Shown: piece after piece, positions 8,769 through 18,917 of the stretch | Layout: every line of letters starts with the position of its first letter | How positions within the stretch are numbered: the stretch's first letter is position 1 | Assembly (NCBI GenBank): GCA_036986275.1 | Contig: BTRG01000008.1 | Span: 1 to 58,357, forward strand | DNA length: 58,357 bases | Source of the DNA: BTRG01 sp036986275 | Lineage (GTDB): Bacteria > Pseudomonadota > Gammaproteobacteria > Acidiferrobacterales > SZUA-150 | Direction: 5' to 3' | Notes under the pieces: generated by a model | Told to the model about the DNA's origin: nothing | The model's database searches: none | What the model saw: the letters and a program-made list of their open reading frames with translations, nothing else | Position numbers and translations under genes: made by a program

Positions 8769-10700
8769 CTATGTGCTGATGGCTACGCCGCGAGCCAGAC
8801 GGGCGCTACCGAAGGCGGCTTGCTGGGATTGGGCCTTGACGATAGGTATACCCAGGATTCTGGCACGTATCGTTTCCCAGGCTGGATTCTGGCTACCACC
8901 CCCTGTAGTGCGTATCTCAATGGCTTCAGTTGCTCCCAGTTTATCTAGCAGCTGATAGCCTTGGGCCTCGATCATGGCCATGCCTTCCAGCATGCCCTGG
9001 AAAAACTCTACGCTGTCACATGGCAATGGCTCCAGTCGCGCCACCATGCCCGGGTCATTAATCGGGAAGCGCTCACCGACAGAGGGTAACGGGTAGTAGT
9101 CCAGACCTGTGGGTGTTGTCGCGTCCAGCATGGGCGTCATTTCCTTCATTTGTTCGATCTTGAAATACTGCAGCAATACCGCGCCACCCGAGTTGGAGGC
9201 GCCACCGGCCAGCCAGTGTTTTCCCAGACGATGGCTGTAGATACCGTGTTCGGGTAAAAACACCGGGTTGTCGGACAATAGCTTCAGAACCAGGGTGCTG
9301 CCCAGGGAGGTCACGGCCTGACCGGGTGTGTCCGAGCCGGCGGCCAGAAACGAGGCCACACCATCCGTAGTACCTGCCACGATATGGGTATCCGGCTGCA
9401 TGCCAAACATTCTGGCCACATCGGGGTGCAGGCTGCCGATCTCTTCACTCGGTGCGTGGACGATGGGTAACAAATCGGTGTTTACATCGAGCCGGGAAAA
9501 CCATTGTGGCCATTCACGGGCATCGGGGTAGTATCCCAGTTTCAAGCAATTGTTGTAGTCACTGTGCCCCCATTGCCCGGACAGTTTACCGGTAATCCAG
9601 TCCGCCTGGTGGGCGATATGGGCCACCTTTTTGCCTGGATTGTGGGTTTGCAGCCATAGCATTTTGGCCAGGCTGCTGCTGGCGCCGTGGGAGCCGGATT
9701 CTTTTTCAGCCGCCTCGGCAATTTTCCTTGCCTCATCTTTGGCGCGGCTGTCCCGGTACATCAGGGCGGGTGAGACGGGCTCGCCCTGTTGATCACAAAA
9801 CAGCACGGTGTTGGAAGTTGCATCCACGGCGATGGTGTGGACCCGTTGTGGATCTAGATTTTTAAAGAGTTTCGTCAACGCAGCTTGTACGGCCTGCCAC
9901 CATAAATTGGGGTCCTGGGTGACCCGGTCGTCCTCTTCCCGGGGCAGGGCGATGGGCGCCCCGGCCTGATCCACGATACTGTCCTGGTCATCAATGGCAA
10001 TTACCCGACAACCTGTCGTACCGACATCTATCCCCAGGTATACGGGATCGGTGCGTTGAAAAACAGGCACTTCAGGTTCTTTGGGTATTGCTGGATCAGT
10101 GGTTGGCCGCGGGGTGGCTACGGTCCCGGTGTGGGCATGGATCGTATCCACGGACATTGCCGGTGATATTGCCGGGCTGTCTTTGCGGCGCCTGCGCCGC
10201 AACATACGAAATCGTTGCGATCCCTTTTCCGGTGCTATCGAAGTGGTGGCCGGTACTGGCGCACCTTCAGGAATACCGCGCGTTTCGATAGGCAGTTCCT
10301 GGGTTTCAATTGGCAGGTCCGGGACCGGGGGCGGTGGGGTCCAGCCTGATTTGCGGTATTCCGCGGTGACTGTGGTATAGACGCCTCCGCGTACATTGAA
10401 TATTGCTTCCACGCATAGATACCGGGGCGCCATGGTCGCCACCAGATCGGCCAGTATGGTATTGGTGACTTTTTCATGAAAGGCCCCTTCGCTACGGTAG
10501 GACCAGTAATACAGTTTTAATGACTTCAGTTCGACACAGCTCTGGTCCGGTACGTACTGCAGACGAATGGTGGCGAAGTCGGGCTGTCCGGTCTTGGGGC
10601 AGAGACAGGTAAACTCCGGTGTCTCGATCTCAATGATATAATCCCGCTCTGGATGCGGATTGGGAAAGGTCTCCAGCTCTGTGGTCGGTTTGGTAGGCAT
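8769..10700 (-). CDS. Fusion: QueF nitrile reductase + FGGY-family carbohydrate kinase
   Basis: One uninterrupted 643-residue frame. Residues 1-120 are a type I QueF (7-cyano-7-deazaguanine reductase, queuosine pathway). The catalytic Cys34 and Asp41 lie in CLCPKTGQPDFA, ELKSLKLYYWSYR is the NADPH-side motif, and His75-Glu76 lie in FHEKVTN. Residues 121-219 are a low-complexity Pro-rich linker with a short repeat (LPIETQE, LPIETRG) and an Arg-rich patch. Residues ~220-643 are an FGGY kinase: LGIDVGTTGCRV phosphate loop, DATSNTVLF, and a C-terminal TTGGGSQNPAWETI with the adenosine motif. Xylulokinase-like is the nearest guess; the sugar is unknown. The gene is divergent from smc and shares an 83-base upstream gap with it. 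Confidence 0.85.
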   Translation of the reverse strand: MPTKPTTELETFPNPHPERDYIIEIETPEFTCLCPKTGQPDFATIRLQYVPDQSCVELKSLKLYYWSYRSEGAFHEKVTNTILADLVATMAPRYLCVEAIFNVRGGVYTTVTAEYRKSGWTPPPPVPDLPIETQELPIETRGIPEGAPVPATTSIAPEKGSQRFRMLRRRRRKDSPAISPAMSVDTIHAHTGTVATPRPTTDPAIPKEPEVPVFQRTDPVYLGIDVGTTGCRVIAIDDQDSIVDQAGAPIALPREEDDRVTQDPNLWWQAVQAALTKLFKNLDPQRVHTIAVDATSNTVLFCDQQGEPVSPALMYRDSRAKDEARKIAEAAEKESGSHGASSSLAKMLWLQTHNPGKKVAHIAHQADWITGKLSGQWGHSDYNNCLKLGYYPDAREWPQWFSRLDVNTDLLPIVHAPSEEIGSLHPDVARMFGMQPDTHIVAGTTDGVASFLAAGSDTPGQAVTSLGSTLVLKLLSDNPVFLPEHGIYSHRLGKHWLAGGASNSGGAVLLQYFKIEQMKEMTPMLDATTPTGLDYYPLPSVGERFPINDPGMVARLEPLPCDSVEFFQGMLEGMAMIEAQGYQLLDKLGATEAIEIRTTGGGSQNPAWETIRARILGIPIVKAQSQQAAFGSARLARGVAIST

Positions 10701-10783
10701 TTTTGTTTCCGTGTGCTACTTTGCGTCTCGCGGCGGATTGTAGCCAATTTCTTTTGTCCAAGCAGGTTTAATCATCGGGTCTC

Positions 10784-13700
10784 ATGCGCCTTAAAAAAAT
10801 TAAATTATCCGGTTTCAAATCCTTTGTAGATCCCACCACCATCCCCGTTTCATCCAGCCTGATAGGGGTGGTGGGCCCTAATGGTTGCGGTAAGTCCAAT
10901 ATTATAGATGCTGTGCGCTGGGTCATGGGCGAGAGTTCGGCCAAGCATTTGCGCGGCGATTCCATGGCCGATGTCATTTTCAGTGGTTCCAATTCGCGTA
11001 AGCCGGTGGGCAAGGCGGCCGTGGAGCTGGTGTTTGAGAATAACGATGGACGTGCCCCGGGGCAGTATGCGGCCTTTGCCGAAATTGCCATACGTCGTGA
11101 GGCCGCCAGGGATGGCCAGTCCACGTACTTTATTAATAAGACACGTTGTCGTCGCAAGGATATTACCGACCTGTTCCTGGGAACAGGACTGGGGCCGCGC
11201 ACTTACTCGATTATTGAGCAGGGTATGGTGACGCGAATTGTTGAAGCCAAGCCCGAAGATCTGCGCGGATTCCTGGAGGAGGCCGCCGGCATATCCAAAT
11301 ACAAGGAAAGACGCCGCGAGACCGAGAATCGCATTCGCCATACTCGCGAAAATCTGGAGCGCCTGGAAGATATACGCGGTGAGCTGGAAGGCCAGTTGCA
11401 GAAGTTACAGCGTCAATCCAAGGCAGCGGCAAAATATAAAGACCTGAAACAGGAGGAGCGGCTGCTGCGTGCGCAATTACTGGTGCTACGTTGGGCCGAT
11501 CTGGACAGGCAGGCCCAGGTGCATGTGCAGGAGTTATCGCATCGTGAAACCGAGATGGAGGCCATGCTTGCCAGGCAGCGTGAAACGGAAGCCGAGATCG
11601 AATCCTTACGCAGTCAACATACGGAAGCCACTGATACCTTTAATACCGTACAGGAATCGTATTACGCATTAGGTGCCGATATCACCGGCATAGAGCAGCA
11701 AATCCAGCACGCCAGTGAAACCCATGCACAACGTCAGCAGGACCAAGAGCAGGTCAATCAGGCTTGGGAGCAGGCCAGCGCACATTTGCAGTCAGATAAG
11801 ACACTGCAAGAAGAGCTGATCACAAAGCTGCAGGCTGCTACGCCCGTTATTGAAGCAGGCAAGGCGAGCTATGAAGCAGCACAGACTGAATTGCAACAGG
11901 CTGAGAATGCCCTGCAAAACTGGCAACAGGAGTGGCAGGAGTTTAATACCCTGGCAGCAGAGCCTGAGAAGGCCATGGACATACAGCGTTCCCGCATCGA
12001 GCAGATCAAGGGACATCTGGTGCAAAATGAAACCCGGTCCTCCCGTTTACAATCGGAGCTATTCCGGTTAGAACAAACGCTGGAACAGGCCGGTATAGAG
12101 TCATTGCGTTTACGGGCAGACACCAGCGACAGGGAAGCAGAGCAGCTGGAACAAAATCTGGAAAGTATCGAGCAAGGGATACAGCAAGCACGTAATCAAG
12201 GTGATGAGGTCTCGACTTTACTGGATGGTCTGCGTGGAGAATTTCAGTCTTCCCAGGCCAGGCTGGCTTCGCTGCAGGAATTGCAGGATGCCGCACAAGG
12301 CAAGCACGACGAAGCCCTGAATAGCTGGATTGCACAGCATGGGCTGGACAGTGCCGTGCGTTTATCGGCTGCCGTGGCAGTGGAAGCCGGTTGGGAGCGC
12401 GCGGTCGAACGCGTTTTGGGGTCCATGCTTGCCGGTGTTTGTGTTGCTGACCTGAATAACTATGCCCAGGATGCTGCCAGTTTGGAGCAATCCGAATTAT
12501 TGCTGATAGAGAGTCGTACTTCAGAAGCTACGGCGCAAGTCACAGATTCGCTATCGGCAAAATTGACAACAGACATTGATTTGAGCTCCATGCTTTCGAG
12601 TGTGCAGACAGCTGAGTCTATGGATGAGGCCTTGTCGCGACGCCAGGCCCTGGCCGATCACGAGTCCATCATTACACGTCAGGGAGTTTGGGTGGGGAAA
12701 AACTGGATTCATCTGGGTGTGCCTGCTGGCGGCCGCGCGGGCATGTTGGAACGTGAGCGTGATATGGATGTCTTGAAAGAATCCATCGCAGAGCTTGAAA
12801 GCAGTATCGAGCAGCAACAACAATTGCTGGAGTCTTTCCGATCAAAGGTCAAGGAGCTTGAAGGGCGGCGTGACGCAACCCGCAAGGCACTTAATGAGGC
12901 CAGTCGCACGCGTACCGATGTGCATGCGGCACTTAATCGTGAAGAAGCCCGGCTGGCACAACTTACCGAGAGACAGCAACAGATCCAGCAGGAACAGGAA
13001 GAAATCAGCAAGCAACATCACCAGGATAACGATACCGTACAACAAGCGCAGCATTTGTTACGGGAAGCTGAGCAGCTCTCGGGATCTCACGGTGAGAAGC
13101 GTGAACACTTGCAGTCTTCACGGGAGGTCCTGCAGCAATCGCTGGATCAGGCGCGCCGGGAGGTAACCCTTGCACGTGATGCCCTGCATGAACATGAAAT
13201 AGAACAGCAGCGTTTAACAACAACGCTGGATTCAACGCGCCAGAGTGTGGAGCGATTAGAAACCCAGTTGCAACAACTGATACAGCGTCGTGATGAATTG
13301 GCCACCTTATTGGCCGAAGGTGAGAATCCAGAATTGGCGCTACAGGAAAAACTGGAAGCCACGTTACAGCAGCGTCTGTCTGTAGAAGAAAAGTTGAATA
13401 CTGCGCGCGAAAGTGTTTCCGGTCTGGATCATGCCATTCGCGATCAGGAAAAGGCGCGCGGGCAACAAGAGAAATCTGTTCAGGCCATACGCGAAATACT
13501 TGAAAAGGGACGCATGGCGAGGCAGGAATTACTGGTGCGTCGCGATACCCTGGAGGAGCAATTACACGAAACTGAGATGACACTGCAGCAGGTGCAGGCC
13601 GAGATACCGGAGGAGGCCAATGAACAGGAATGGGCCGAGCATCTACAAAAAATAACTCGCCGTATCGATCGTTTGGGCCCCATCAATCTGGTGGCCATCG

Positions 13701-14284
13701 AAGAATTTAATGAGCAATCAGCTCGCAAGAGCTATCTCGATAAGCAGTTTGAGGACCTGTCACAGGCTCTGGAAACTCTTGCAGGTGCTATACACAAGAT
13801 CGATAAGGAAACGCGCACACGTTTTAAGGAAACCTTCGACAGGGTTAATACTGGGTTTCAGACATTTTTTCCAAAACTATTTGGGGGTGGTCATGCCTAT
13901 CTAGAATTGACAGGTGATGACTTGCTGGATACTGGCGTGACCGTGATGGCGCGACCACCAGGCAAGCGTAACAGCACCATTCATTTGTTATCTGGTGGCG
14001 AGAAAGCATTGACAGCTGTGTCTCTGGTGTTTTCCATATTTCAACTCAACCCCGCGCCATTTTGCCTGTTGGATGAGGTGGATGCACCTTTGGATGACGC
14101 CAATGTTGAACGTTATTGCGACACCTTGAAAGAAATGAGTAGTGAAACACAATTGCTGTATGTCACACATAACAAGATTACCATGGAAATGGCTGAACTG
14201 TTGTTGGGTGTCACCATGTCTGAGCCTGGTGTCTCCAGACTGGTGGCGGTGGATGTAGATGCGGCATTGGAGATGGTTGTGTAA
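10784..14284 (+). CDS. smc: SMC, chromosome segregation ATPase
   Basis: 1166 residues, the usual SMC size. The N-terminal head has Walker A (GPNGCGKSN, about residues 32-40). Two long Gln/Glu-rich coiled coils flank a hinge at about residues 500-660. The C-terminal head carries the ABC signature LSGGEKAL and Walker B CLLDEVDAPLDD. SMC with ScpAB compacts and separates sister chromosomes. It begins a three-gene cell-cycle block: zipA starts 3 bases after it and ligA overlaps zipA. Presence of SMC rather than MukB fits a gammaproteobacterium outside the Enterobacterales-Vibrio branch. Confidence 0.96.
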   Translation: MRLKKIKLSGFKSFVDPTTIPVSSSLIGVVGPNGCGKSNIIDAVRWVMGESSAKHLRGDSMADVIFSGSNSRKPVGKAAVELVFENNDGRAPGQYAAFAEIAIRREAARDGQSTYFINKTRCRRKDITDLFLGTGLGPRTYSIIEQGMVTRIVEAKPEDLRGFLEEAAGISKYKERRRETENRIRHTRENLERLEDIRGELEGQLQKLQRQSKAAAKYKDLKQEERLLRAQLLVLRWADLDRQAQVHVQELSHRETEMEAMLARQRETEAEIESLRSQHTEATDTFNTVQESYYALGADITGIEQQIQHASETHAQRQQDQEQVNQAWEQASAHLQSDKTLQEELITKLQAATPVIEAGKASYEAAQTELQQAENALQNWQQEWQEFNTLAAEPEKAMDIQRSRIEQIKGHLVQNETRSSRLQSELFRLEQTLEQAGIESLRLRADTSDREAEQLEQNLESIEQGIQQARNQGDEVSTLLDGLRGEFQSSQARLASLQELQDAAQGKHDEALNSWIAQHGLDSAVRLSAAVAVEAGWERAVERVLGSMLAGVCVADLNNYAQDAASLEQSELLLIESRTSEATAQVTDSLSAKLTTDIDLSSMLSSVQTAESMDEALSRRQALADHESIITRQGVWVGKNWIHLGVPAGGRAGMLERERDMDVLKESIAELESSIEQQQQLLESFRSKVKELEGRRDATRKALNEASRTRTDVHAALNREEARLAQLTERQQQIQQEQEEISKQHHQDNDTVQQAQHLLREAEQLSGSHGEKREHLQSSREVLQQSLDQARREVTLARDALHEHEIEQQRLTTTLDSTRQSVERLETQLQQLIQRRDELATLLAEGENPELALQEKLEATLQQRLSVEEKLNTARESVSGLDHAIRDQEKARGQQEKSVQAIREILEKGRMARQELLVRRDTLEEQLHETEMTLQQVQAEIPEEANEQEWAEHLQKITRRIDRLGPINLVAIEEFNEQSARKSYLDKQFEDLSQALETLAGAIHKIDKETRTRFKETFDRVNTGFQTFFPKLFGGGHAYLELTGDDLLDTGVTVMARPPGKRNSTIHLLSGGEKALTAVSLVFSIFQLNPAPFCLLDEVDAPLDDANVERYCDTLKEMSSETQLLYVTHNKITMEMAELLLGVTMSEPGVSRLVAVDVDAALEMVV

Positions 14285-14286
14285 GC

Positions 14287-15546
14287 ATGGGCCTTCAGGT
14301 TGCGCTATTACTAATCGGGTTGGTTATAGTTGCTGCAGTCAGTCTTAGCGCTTATGACAAGGCCAGGATAAGTCGGCGGTTTAAGAAATCCAGATCCGAG
14401 CAACACAAGATAAAGCATCTGGCCAAGGAGGCCCTTTCTACTATAGAGAGCACTTTTCAAATCAAGTCACGGTTGGATATCAATCCTGGTCCGCTCACAC
14501 ATCTAAGGAAACAATTCCTGAAACAGGATGTACGAATTCCCAGTCACCAGGCAAAGAAAATCGATCATACCTTCTTCGAAGATATCGACCGGCTGGAACA
14601 GGCTGCAAGTCTGCCGCTGGATGTAGAGATGGATGTTTTACGCGATTTTGATGATGAGGTTCTGGGCGCAGATGTAGCAGAGCCTGGACCTGATCAGGCA
14701 GGCGGCCTGCCTGATAAGCAGATAGATTTTATAATTAGTCTCCCGGGTAAAGGTCCGGTCAAAAGAAACAAGGCACTGGGTATCTACAAACAGAATGAGT
14801 ATGAACTTACCAAACCCAGACGATTGTATGGGCTTCGCTATGTAGAAGGTATATGGTCCGATCTGGATAAAGATGTCGAAACAACACAATATAGCGACTT
14901 GATGCTGGCTATCCAGTTGGTAGATCAGCAAGGTCCTGTTAGCGAATCAGAGTTGAATGCATTTAGTCAGATTGGCCTGAAATTAGCCGATGCCTTGGAT
15001 CGTCCATCCAAGCTATTAACAAATTTTGATGATGCCCTGGCAAAGGCAATCAGACTGCAGGATTTCTATAATAAGTGTGATGTGATTGCCTCTGTACATA
15101 TCTTGCCAGATGGAGAAAAACCTTTTCAAGCGTCAAGAATCAAGGAAGTTGCAGAAGATCTGGGGATGGTTTTCGGCCCCATGAATATTTTTCACATGAA
15201 AAATGACCGCGCCCTGGGTTGTCGGCATATGTTCAGTCTTGCCAGTTTGTTTGAGCCGGGTGAGTTTGATGTGAATAATTGGCAAACAGCTGAAATAAAA
15301 GGCCTGACACTTTTTATGCAAATTCCCCATGTTCATGCACCGGCGACTACTTTTGCGCGCATGGCAGAGGTAGCGGAAGATTTATGCACACATCTTGGTG
15401 GTGTATTACTGGACCAGGAGAAGATTCCTCTTAGTTCCCGGGGGCTGTCTATTATTCAAAGCCAGATTGAGACTATGGCCCATGACATGCAGAACCACGG
15501 CATACGGCCAGGTAGCGAAACAGCGTTACGCTTGTTTGATGCATGA
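14287..15546 (+). CDS. zipA: ZipA, FtsZ membrane anchor
   Basis: ZipA ties FtsZ filaments to the inner membrane during division. The 419-residue protein begins with a single membrane helix (about residues 4-23), followed by a basic and then charged linker, and ends with the FtsZ-binding domain (about 265-405). That domain is recognised by LTLFMQIPHVHAPATTFARM and LGGVLLDQEKIPLSSRGL. The start follows the smc stop by 2 bases and the stop overlaps the ligA start (ATGA), so the three are likely co-transcribed. The linker is longer and less Pro/Gln-rich than in E. coli. Confidence 0.93.
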   Translation: MGLQVALLLIGLVIVAAVSLSAYDKARISRRFKKSRSEQHKIKHLAKEALSTIESTFQIKSRLDINPGPLTHLRKQFLKQDVRIPSHQAKKIDHTFFEDIDRLEQAASLPLDVEMDVLRDFDDEVLGADVAEPGPDQAGGLPDKQIDFIISLPGKGPVKRNKALGIYKQNEYELTKPRRLYGLRYVEGIWSDLDKDVETTQYSDLMLAIQLVDQQGPVSESELNAFSQIGLKLADALDRPSKLLTNFDDALAKAIRLQDFYNKCDVIASVHILPDGEKPFQASRIKEVAEDLGMVFGPMNIFHMKNDRALGCRHMFSLASLFEPGEFDVNNWQTAEIKGLTLFMQIPHVHAPATTFARMAEVAEDLCTHLGGVLLDQEKIPLSSRGLSIIQSQIETMAHDMQNHGIRPGSETALRLFDA

Positions 15547-17573
15547 ACAAGGCTGAAGCAAAAGCGCAAATAAATAATTTGCGTGAAAAGATTCGTTATC
15601 ATAATCATCGCTATTATGTACTAGACAACCCTGAAATTCCCGATTCCGAATATGATCGACTTTATAAATCTTTGCAGGAATTGGAGCAGAAACATCCAGA
15701 ACTGATTACCGATGATTCGCCTACACAACGTGTGGGGGGCGAGCCTTTGCCGGAATTTGGCAAAGTCACACATGTGGTTCCTATGTTGTCACTGACCAAC
15801 GCCTTTACTGCGCAGGATGTAAGAGACTTTCATCGCAGGGTAACAGAAAATATTGGTCGCAATGAGGTTGAATACGTGGCCGAGCCCAAGCTTGATGGCC
15901 TGGCTATCAGTCTTCGTTATGTGAAAGGTGTGTTGCAGTCGGCAGGTACACGGGGTGATGGCATGACGGGTGAGGATGTGACGCACAATGTGCGCACCAT
16001 AGAGGCAGTACCCCTGAAGTTACGGGGTGAAGATTATCCCGGAATACTCGAAGTGCGCGGTGAAATATTCATGACCCGAAAGGGGTTTGAGGTACTTAAT
16101 GCCCGGCAAAAAGAGAAGAAAGAAAAGACATTTGCCAATCCGCGAAATGCCGCGGCGGGAAGTCTACGACAGCTTGATCCGCGTATTACCGCAAGCAGGC
16201 CATTAAATATTATTTTTTATGGCCTGGGCGAAGTGAGAGGTAGCTCAGCATTCACTAGCCATCACCAGATGTTGATGAAACTTAGAGACTGGGGCCTCAG
16301 AGTGAATCCGGAGATGGCTCTGGTGCTGGGCAGTGAAGGATGCCTGGCATATTATGATAGCTTGCAAAATAAGCGAAACAACTTGCCATATGATATAGAT
16401 GGGGTTGTCTACAAGGTAAATTCATTTGCAGACCAGCAGCATTTGGGTTCTATATCCAGAGCACCGAGATGGGCCATCGCTCATAAATTCCCCGCTGAAG
16501 AAGAGCTTACCAGGGTGTTGAGTATCGACGTGCAAGTGGGGCGTACCGGTCGTATTACACCGGTGGCCAGGCTGGCGCCCGTACTTGTTGGGGGCGCCAC
16601 GGTCACTAATGCCACCTTGCATAACCAGGACGAGATTGACCGCAAGGATGTACGCGTGGGTGATGCTGTGATTATAAGACGAGCCGGAGACGTGATTCCA
16701 GAAATTGTCAGTTCGGTAAAAACAAGACGCAAGAAAGGTGCGCGTCGTTTCAAGATTCCTGCCAAGTGCCCTGTATGCGGTTCAGAAGTGGTAAGACTGG
16801 ATAATGAAGCCGATGCCCGCTGTACCGGTGGGTTGTATTGTGATGCCCAGCGTTGCGAGGCGATCAAGCATTATGCCTCACGGCGGGCCATGGATATTGA
16901 AGGACTGGGTGATAAGTTGGTAGAACAACTGGATAGCCAGGGGCTGATCCATGATGTCGCTGATTTGTATTCTCTAAACAGGGAAGAACTAGCGGCACTT
17001 GAGCGAATGGGGGAGAAATCCGCTGATAACCTGCTGGCATCTCTGGAGATAAGTAAATCTACTACTTTGCCACGCTTTCTTTTTGCTTTGGGGATACGTC
17101 AGGTCGGAGAGGCGACAGCATTGGTACTGGCCAATCGCTTTGGTGGATTGGACGAGCTTATGCAAGCCGATAGGGATGCTTTACAGGCGGTGCCAGATGT
17201 AGGGCCGGTGGTGGCTGAAAGCATACAGGCTTTTTTTCATGAAAGGCATAATAAGCAAGTAATCAATAAATTACTGAAGGCAGGTGTGAACTGGCCGGTA
17301 ATCAATCCGGCAAAGGACACAAAGCAGCCCTTAACTGGTCAGACCTATGTCCTGACAGGGACACTATATACCATGACCCGAAGCGAGGCCAAATCTTGTT
17401 TGCAGTCATTGGGCGCAAAAGTGGCGGGCAGTGTATCGGCAAAAACCAACATTGTGGTAGCGGGTGAGGCGGCTGGATCCAAGGCCACTAAAGCAGAGTC
17501 ATTAGGTATCACTATCATTGATGAAGCAGCATTCAGGAAACTCTTGAGTTCACACGGGGTGAGCCTGACCTGA
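15543..17573 (+). CDS. ligA: NAD-dependent DNA ligase LigA
   Basis: 676 residues, typical for LigA, which seals nicks in replication and repair using NAD+. Order: Ia domain with YHNHRYYVLDNPEIPDSEYD; adenylation domain with the active lysine in AEPKLDGLAIS; OB fold; Cys4 zinc finger (CPVCGSEVV, then ARCTGGLYCDAQRCEA); helix-hairpin-helix repeats; and a C-terminal BRCT domain (LTGQTYVLTGTL onward). It overlaps zipA by 4 bases. It is convergent with the ycgR-like gene 15 bases away, with no strong hairpin between. Confidence 0.97.
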   Translation: MNKAEAKAQINNLREKIRYHNHRYYVLDNPEIPDSEYDRLYKSLQELEQKHPELITDDSPTQRVGGEPLPEFGKVTHVVPMLSLTNAFTAQDVRDFHRRVTENIGRNEVEYVAEPKLDGLAISLRYVKGVLQSAGTRGDGMTGEDVTHNVRTIEAVPLKLRGEDYPGILEVRGEIFMTRKGFEVLNARQKEKKEKTFANPRNAAAGSLRQLDPRITASRPLNIIFYGLGEVRGSSAFTSHHQMLMKLRDWGLRVNPEMALVLGSEGCLAYYDSLQNKRNNLPYDIDGVVYKVNSFADQQHLGSISRAPRWAIAHKFPAEEELTRVLSIDVQVGRTGRITPVARLAPVLVGGATVTNATLHNQDEIDRKDVRVGDAVIIRRAGDVIPEIVSSVKTRRKKGARRFKIPAKCPVCGSEVVRLDNEADARCTGGLYCDAQRCEAIKHYASRRAMDIEGLGDKLVEQLDSQGLIHDVADLYSLNREELAALERMGEKSADNLLASLEISKSTTLPRFLFALGIRQVGEATALVLANRFGGLDELMQADRDALQAVPDVGPVVAESIQAFFHERHNKQVINKLLKAGVNWPVINPAKDTKQPLTGQTYVLTGTLYTMTRSEAKSCLQSLGAKVAGSVSAKTNIVVAGEAAGSKATKAESLGITIIDEAAFRKLLSSHGVSLT

Positions 17574-17588
17574 ATGTTGGTAACAGAA

Positions 17589-18332
17589 TTATCCTGATGC
17601 TATTTTTTTTCGTTTTTCTCTATCCAGTTCCGCAACAAATCTTGCAACGGCGTCTTCATCCGTCTTATGAAGGTTAATAAAGCGGGCCCCTATAAAACGC
17701 AAACGAGCCTTTGCTTTCTCTCCTATAAAGCGAATCTCAAGTTCGCAATCAATAATTTTATTTGTACAGAGTGTGATTTGACTGTGCTCAAAACGTTCAG
17801 ATATTGACAACACTGTTGCGGTTTTTTCGGGAATCTTAAAGCCTATGCCGCCAGCAGAGATATCATACAGCATACCTTCCAGTACCAGACCTTGTTCATT
17901 CTGTCCCAGTAGTACCGGATAATGCCGATTGGCTCCCAATTCAGCACGATAGAAGGCGCGTTGCAGGTTGTATTTCAGGTTGACCGGTAACCTGAATTGA
18001 TAAAATGCGGCACCGGATGAATGGCCGGACCCCACCATTTCGATAGTAAAGCTGATATTGACACCTCGCAGACGAGTATGAATTGTTGCTATTCGTGATC
18101 GGGTTAACAAGGCATGACCTCTTAACGGAATCAATTCATCTATTGTCACGAGTTGTTTTTCAATATCAATATTTAGAAAAACACTGCTGAAGGTTTCACT
18201 TGTATCGGGAAGGCTAACATTGATCAGGGCATGCGTATCCCGTACACATATTAACAACCCGGCAATACGGGCCGGATCACGTACAATCTCAGTATTACTG
18301 ATGTACTGCTGTGTAGATACCGTTTGATTCAT
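17589..18332 (-). CDS. YcgR-like PilZ-domain flagellar brake protein
   Basis: The N-terminal ~105 residues match the YcgR-N fold. The C-terminal ~115 residues are PilZ, with the c-di-GMP-binding RAFYR (RxxxR) followed by DISAGGIGF (DxSxxG). Proteins of this type bind c-di-GMP and slow the flagellar motor. The start is uncertain: ATG 18332 (used here) gives MNQTVST, while GTG 18359 adds nine residues; neither has a strong ribosome-binding site. It lies downstream of flgMN on the same strand, so it is probably transcribed with late flagellar genes. Confidence 0.85.
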   Translation of the reverse strand: MNQTVSTQQYISNTEIVRDPARIAGLLICVRDTHALINVSLPDTSETFSSVFLNIDIEKQLVTIDELIPLRGHALLTRSRIATIHTRLRGVNISFTIEMVGSGHSSGAAFYQFRLPVNLKYNLQRAFYRAELGANRHYPVLLGQNEQGLVLEGMLYDISAGGIGFKIPEKTATVLSISERFEHSQITLCTNKIIDCELEIRFIGEKAKARLRFIGARFINLHKTDEDAVARFVAELDREKRKKIASG

Positions 18333-18410
18333 GGAGCTATGTTCACGCCTTGGACACACCGACCAGTCGGAGGAGAGGATCGAACAAATATTGAGCAGGC
18401 TGCGCTAGGT

Positions 18411-18902
18411 TTAAGCTTGTGAGCGGGTATTTGTAAGTATTTGAGGTTGTATGGTTCTACCCGAAGGCCCATAAGTGAGATCGCCATTCTCGCTACCACG
18501 CAGAAGCGACAGTATTTGTTCTGTTGCCTGGCGATTGCATTCGATGACGTTACCATTAATGAGGTTTTGTCGCTGGCACTGGACTCCAAGAGATTCGACT
18601 TGCTGCCAATTATTTGCGAGTTGTCCCTGAGTGTCTTCATTGTGTTGATCAATATATTCTTCAAACTCGTGTTGGTTTGCTTGCTTTCCCTGGCTGCTGA
18701 AAGAGCTAATGCGTTTACGTTCCAGCAGTTCGAGTGTGCTCAGTATTTTCTTTTTGTTGTCTGCAATACTGGCCACTGCTTCCAGGTTATTTTCACTTAG
18801 TGATGTAGACTCTTTCTGCAATAATGATAGCAGCGTTGTCAGGGTATCAACTTCCTGAATTAATATATTGTTTATGCTCCGACCCTGCGTTACGTTGGAC
18901 AT
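18411..18902 (-). CDS. flgN: FlgN, export chaperone for FlgK and FlgL
   Basis: A 163-residue, mostly helical protein of FlgN family shape: a long amphipathic N-terminal helix (NNILIQEVDTLTTLLSLLQK) and LSENNLEAVASIADNKKKIL, where FlgN proteins usually have an alpha-helical core, then a Gln-rich middle. The identification leans on position directly after flgM. FlgN holds hook-filament junction proteins for secretion. It starts 15 bases after flgM and is read with it. Confidence 0.85.
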   Translation of the reverse strand: MSNVTQGRSINNILIQEVDTLTTLLSLLQKESTSLSENNLEAVASIADNKKKILSTLELLERKRISSFSSQGKQANQHEFEEYIDQHNEDTQGQLANNWQQVESLGVQCQRQNLINGNVIECNRQATEQILSLLRGSENGDLTYGPSGRTIQPQILTNTRSQA

Positions 18903-18917
18903 TATCGTGCTTCGCAG

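Noticed and set aside
10701..10783. preQ1 riboswitch before the queF fusion
   Set aside because: The 83-base leader shows no preQ1 aptamer pattern that I can recognise.
13005..13583. 192-residue open frame opposite smc
   Set aside because: Antisense shadow of a well-supported coding gene; no ribosome-binding site or family match.
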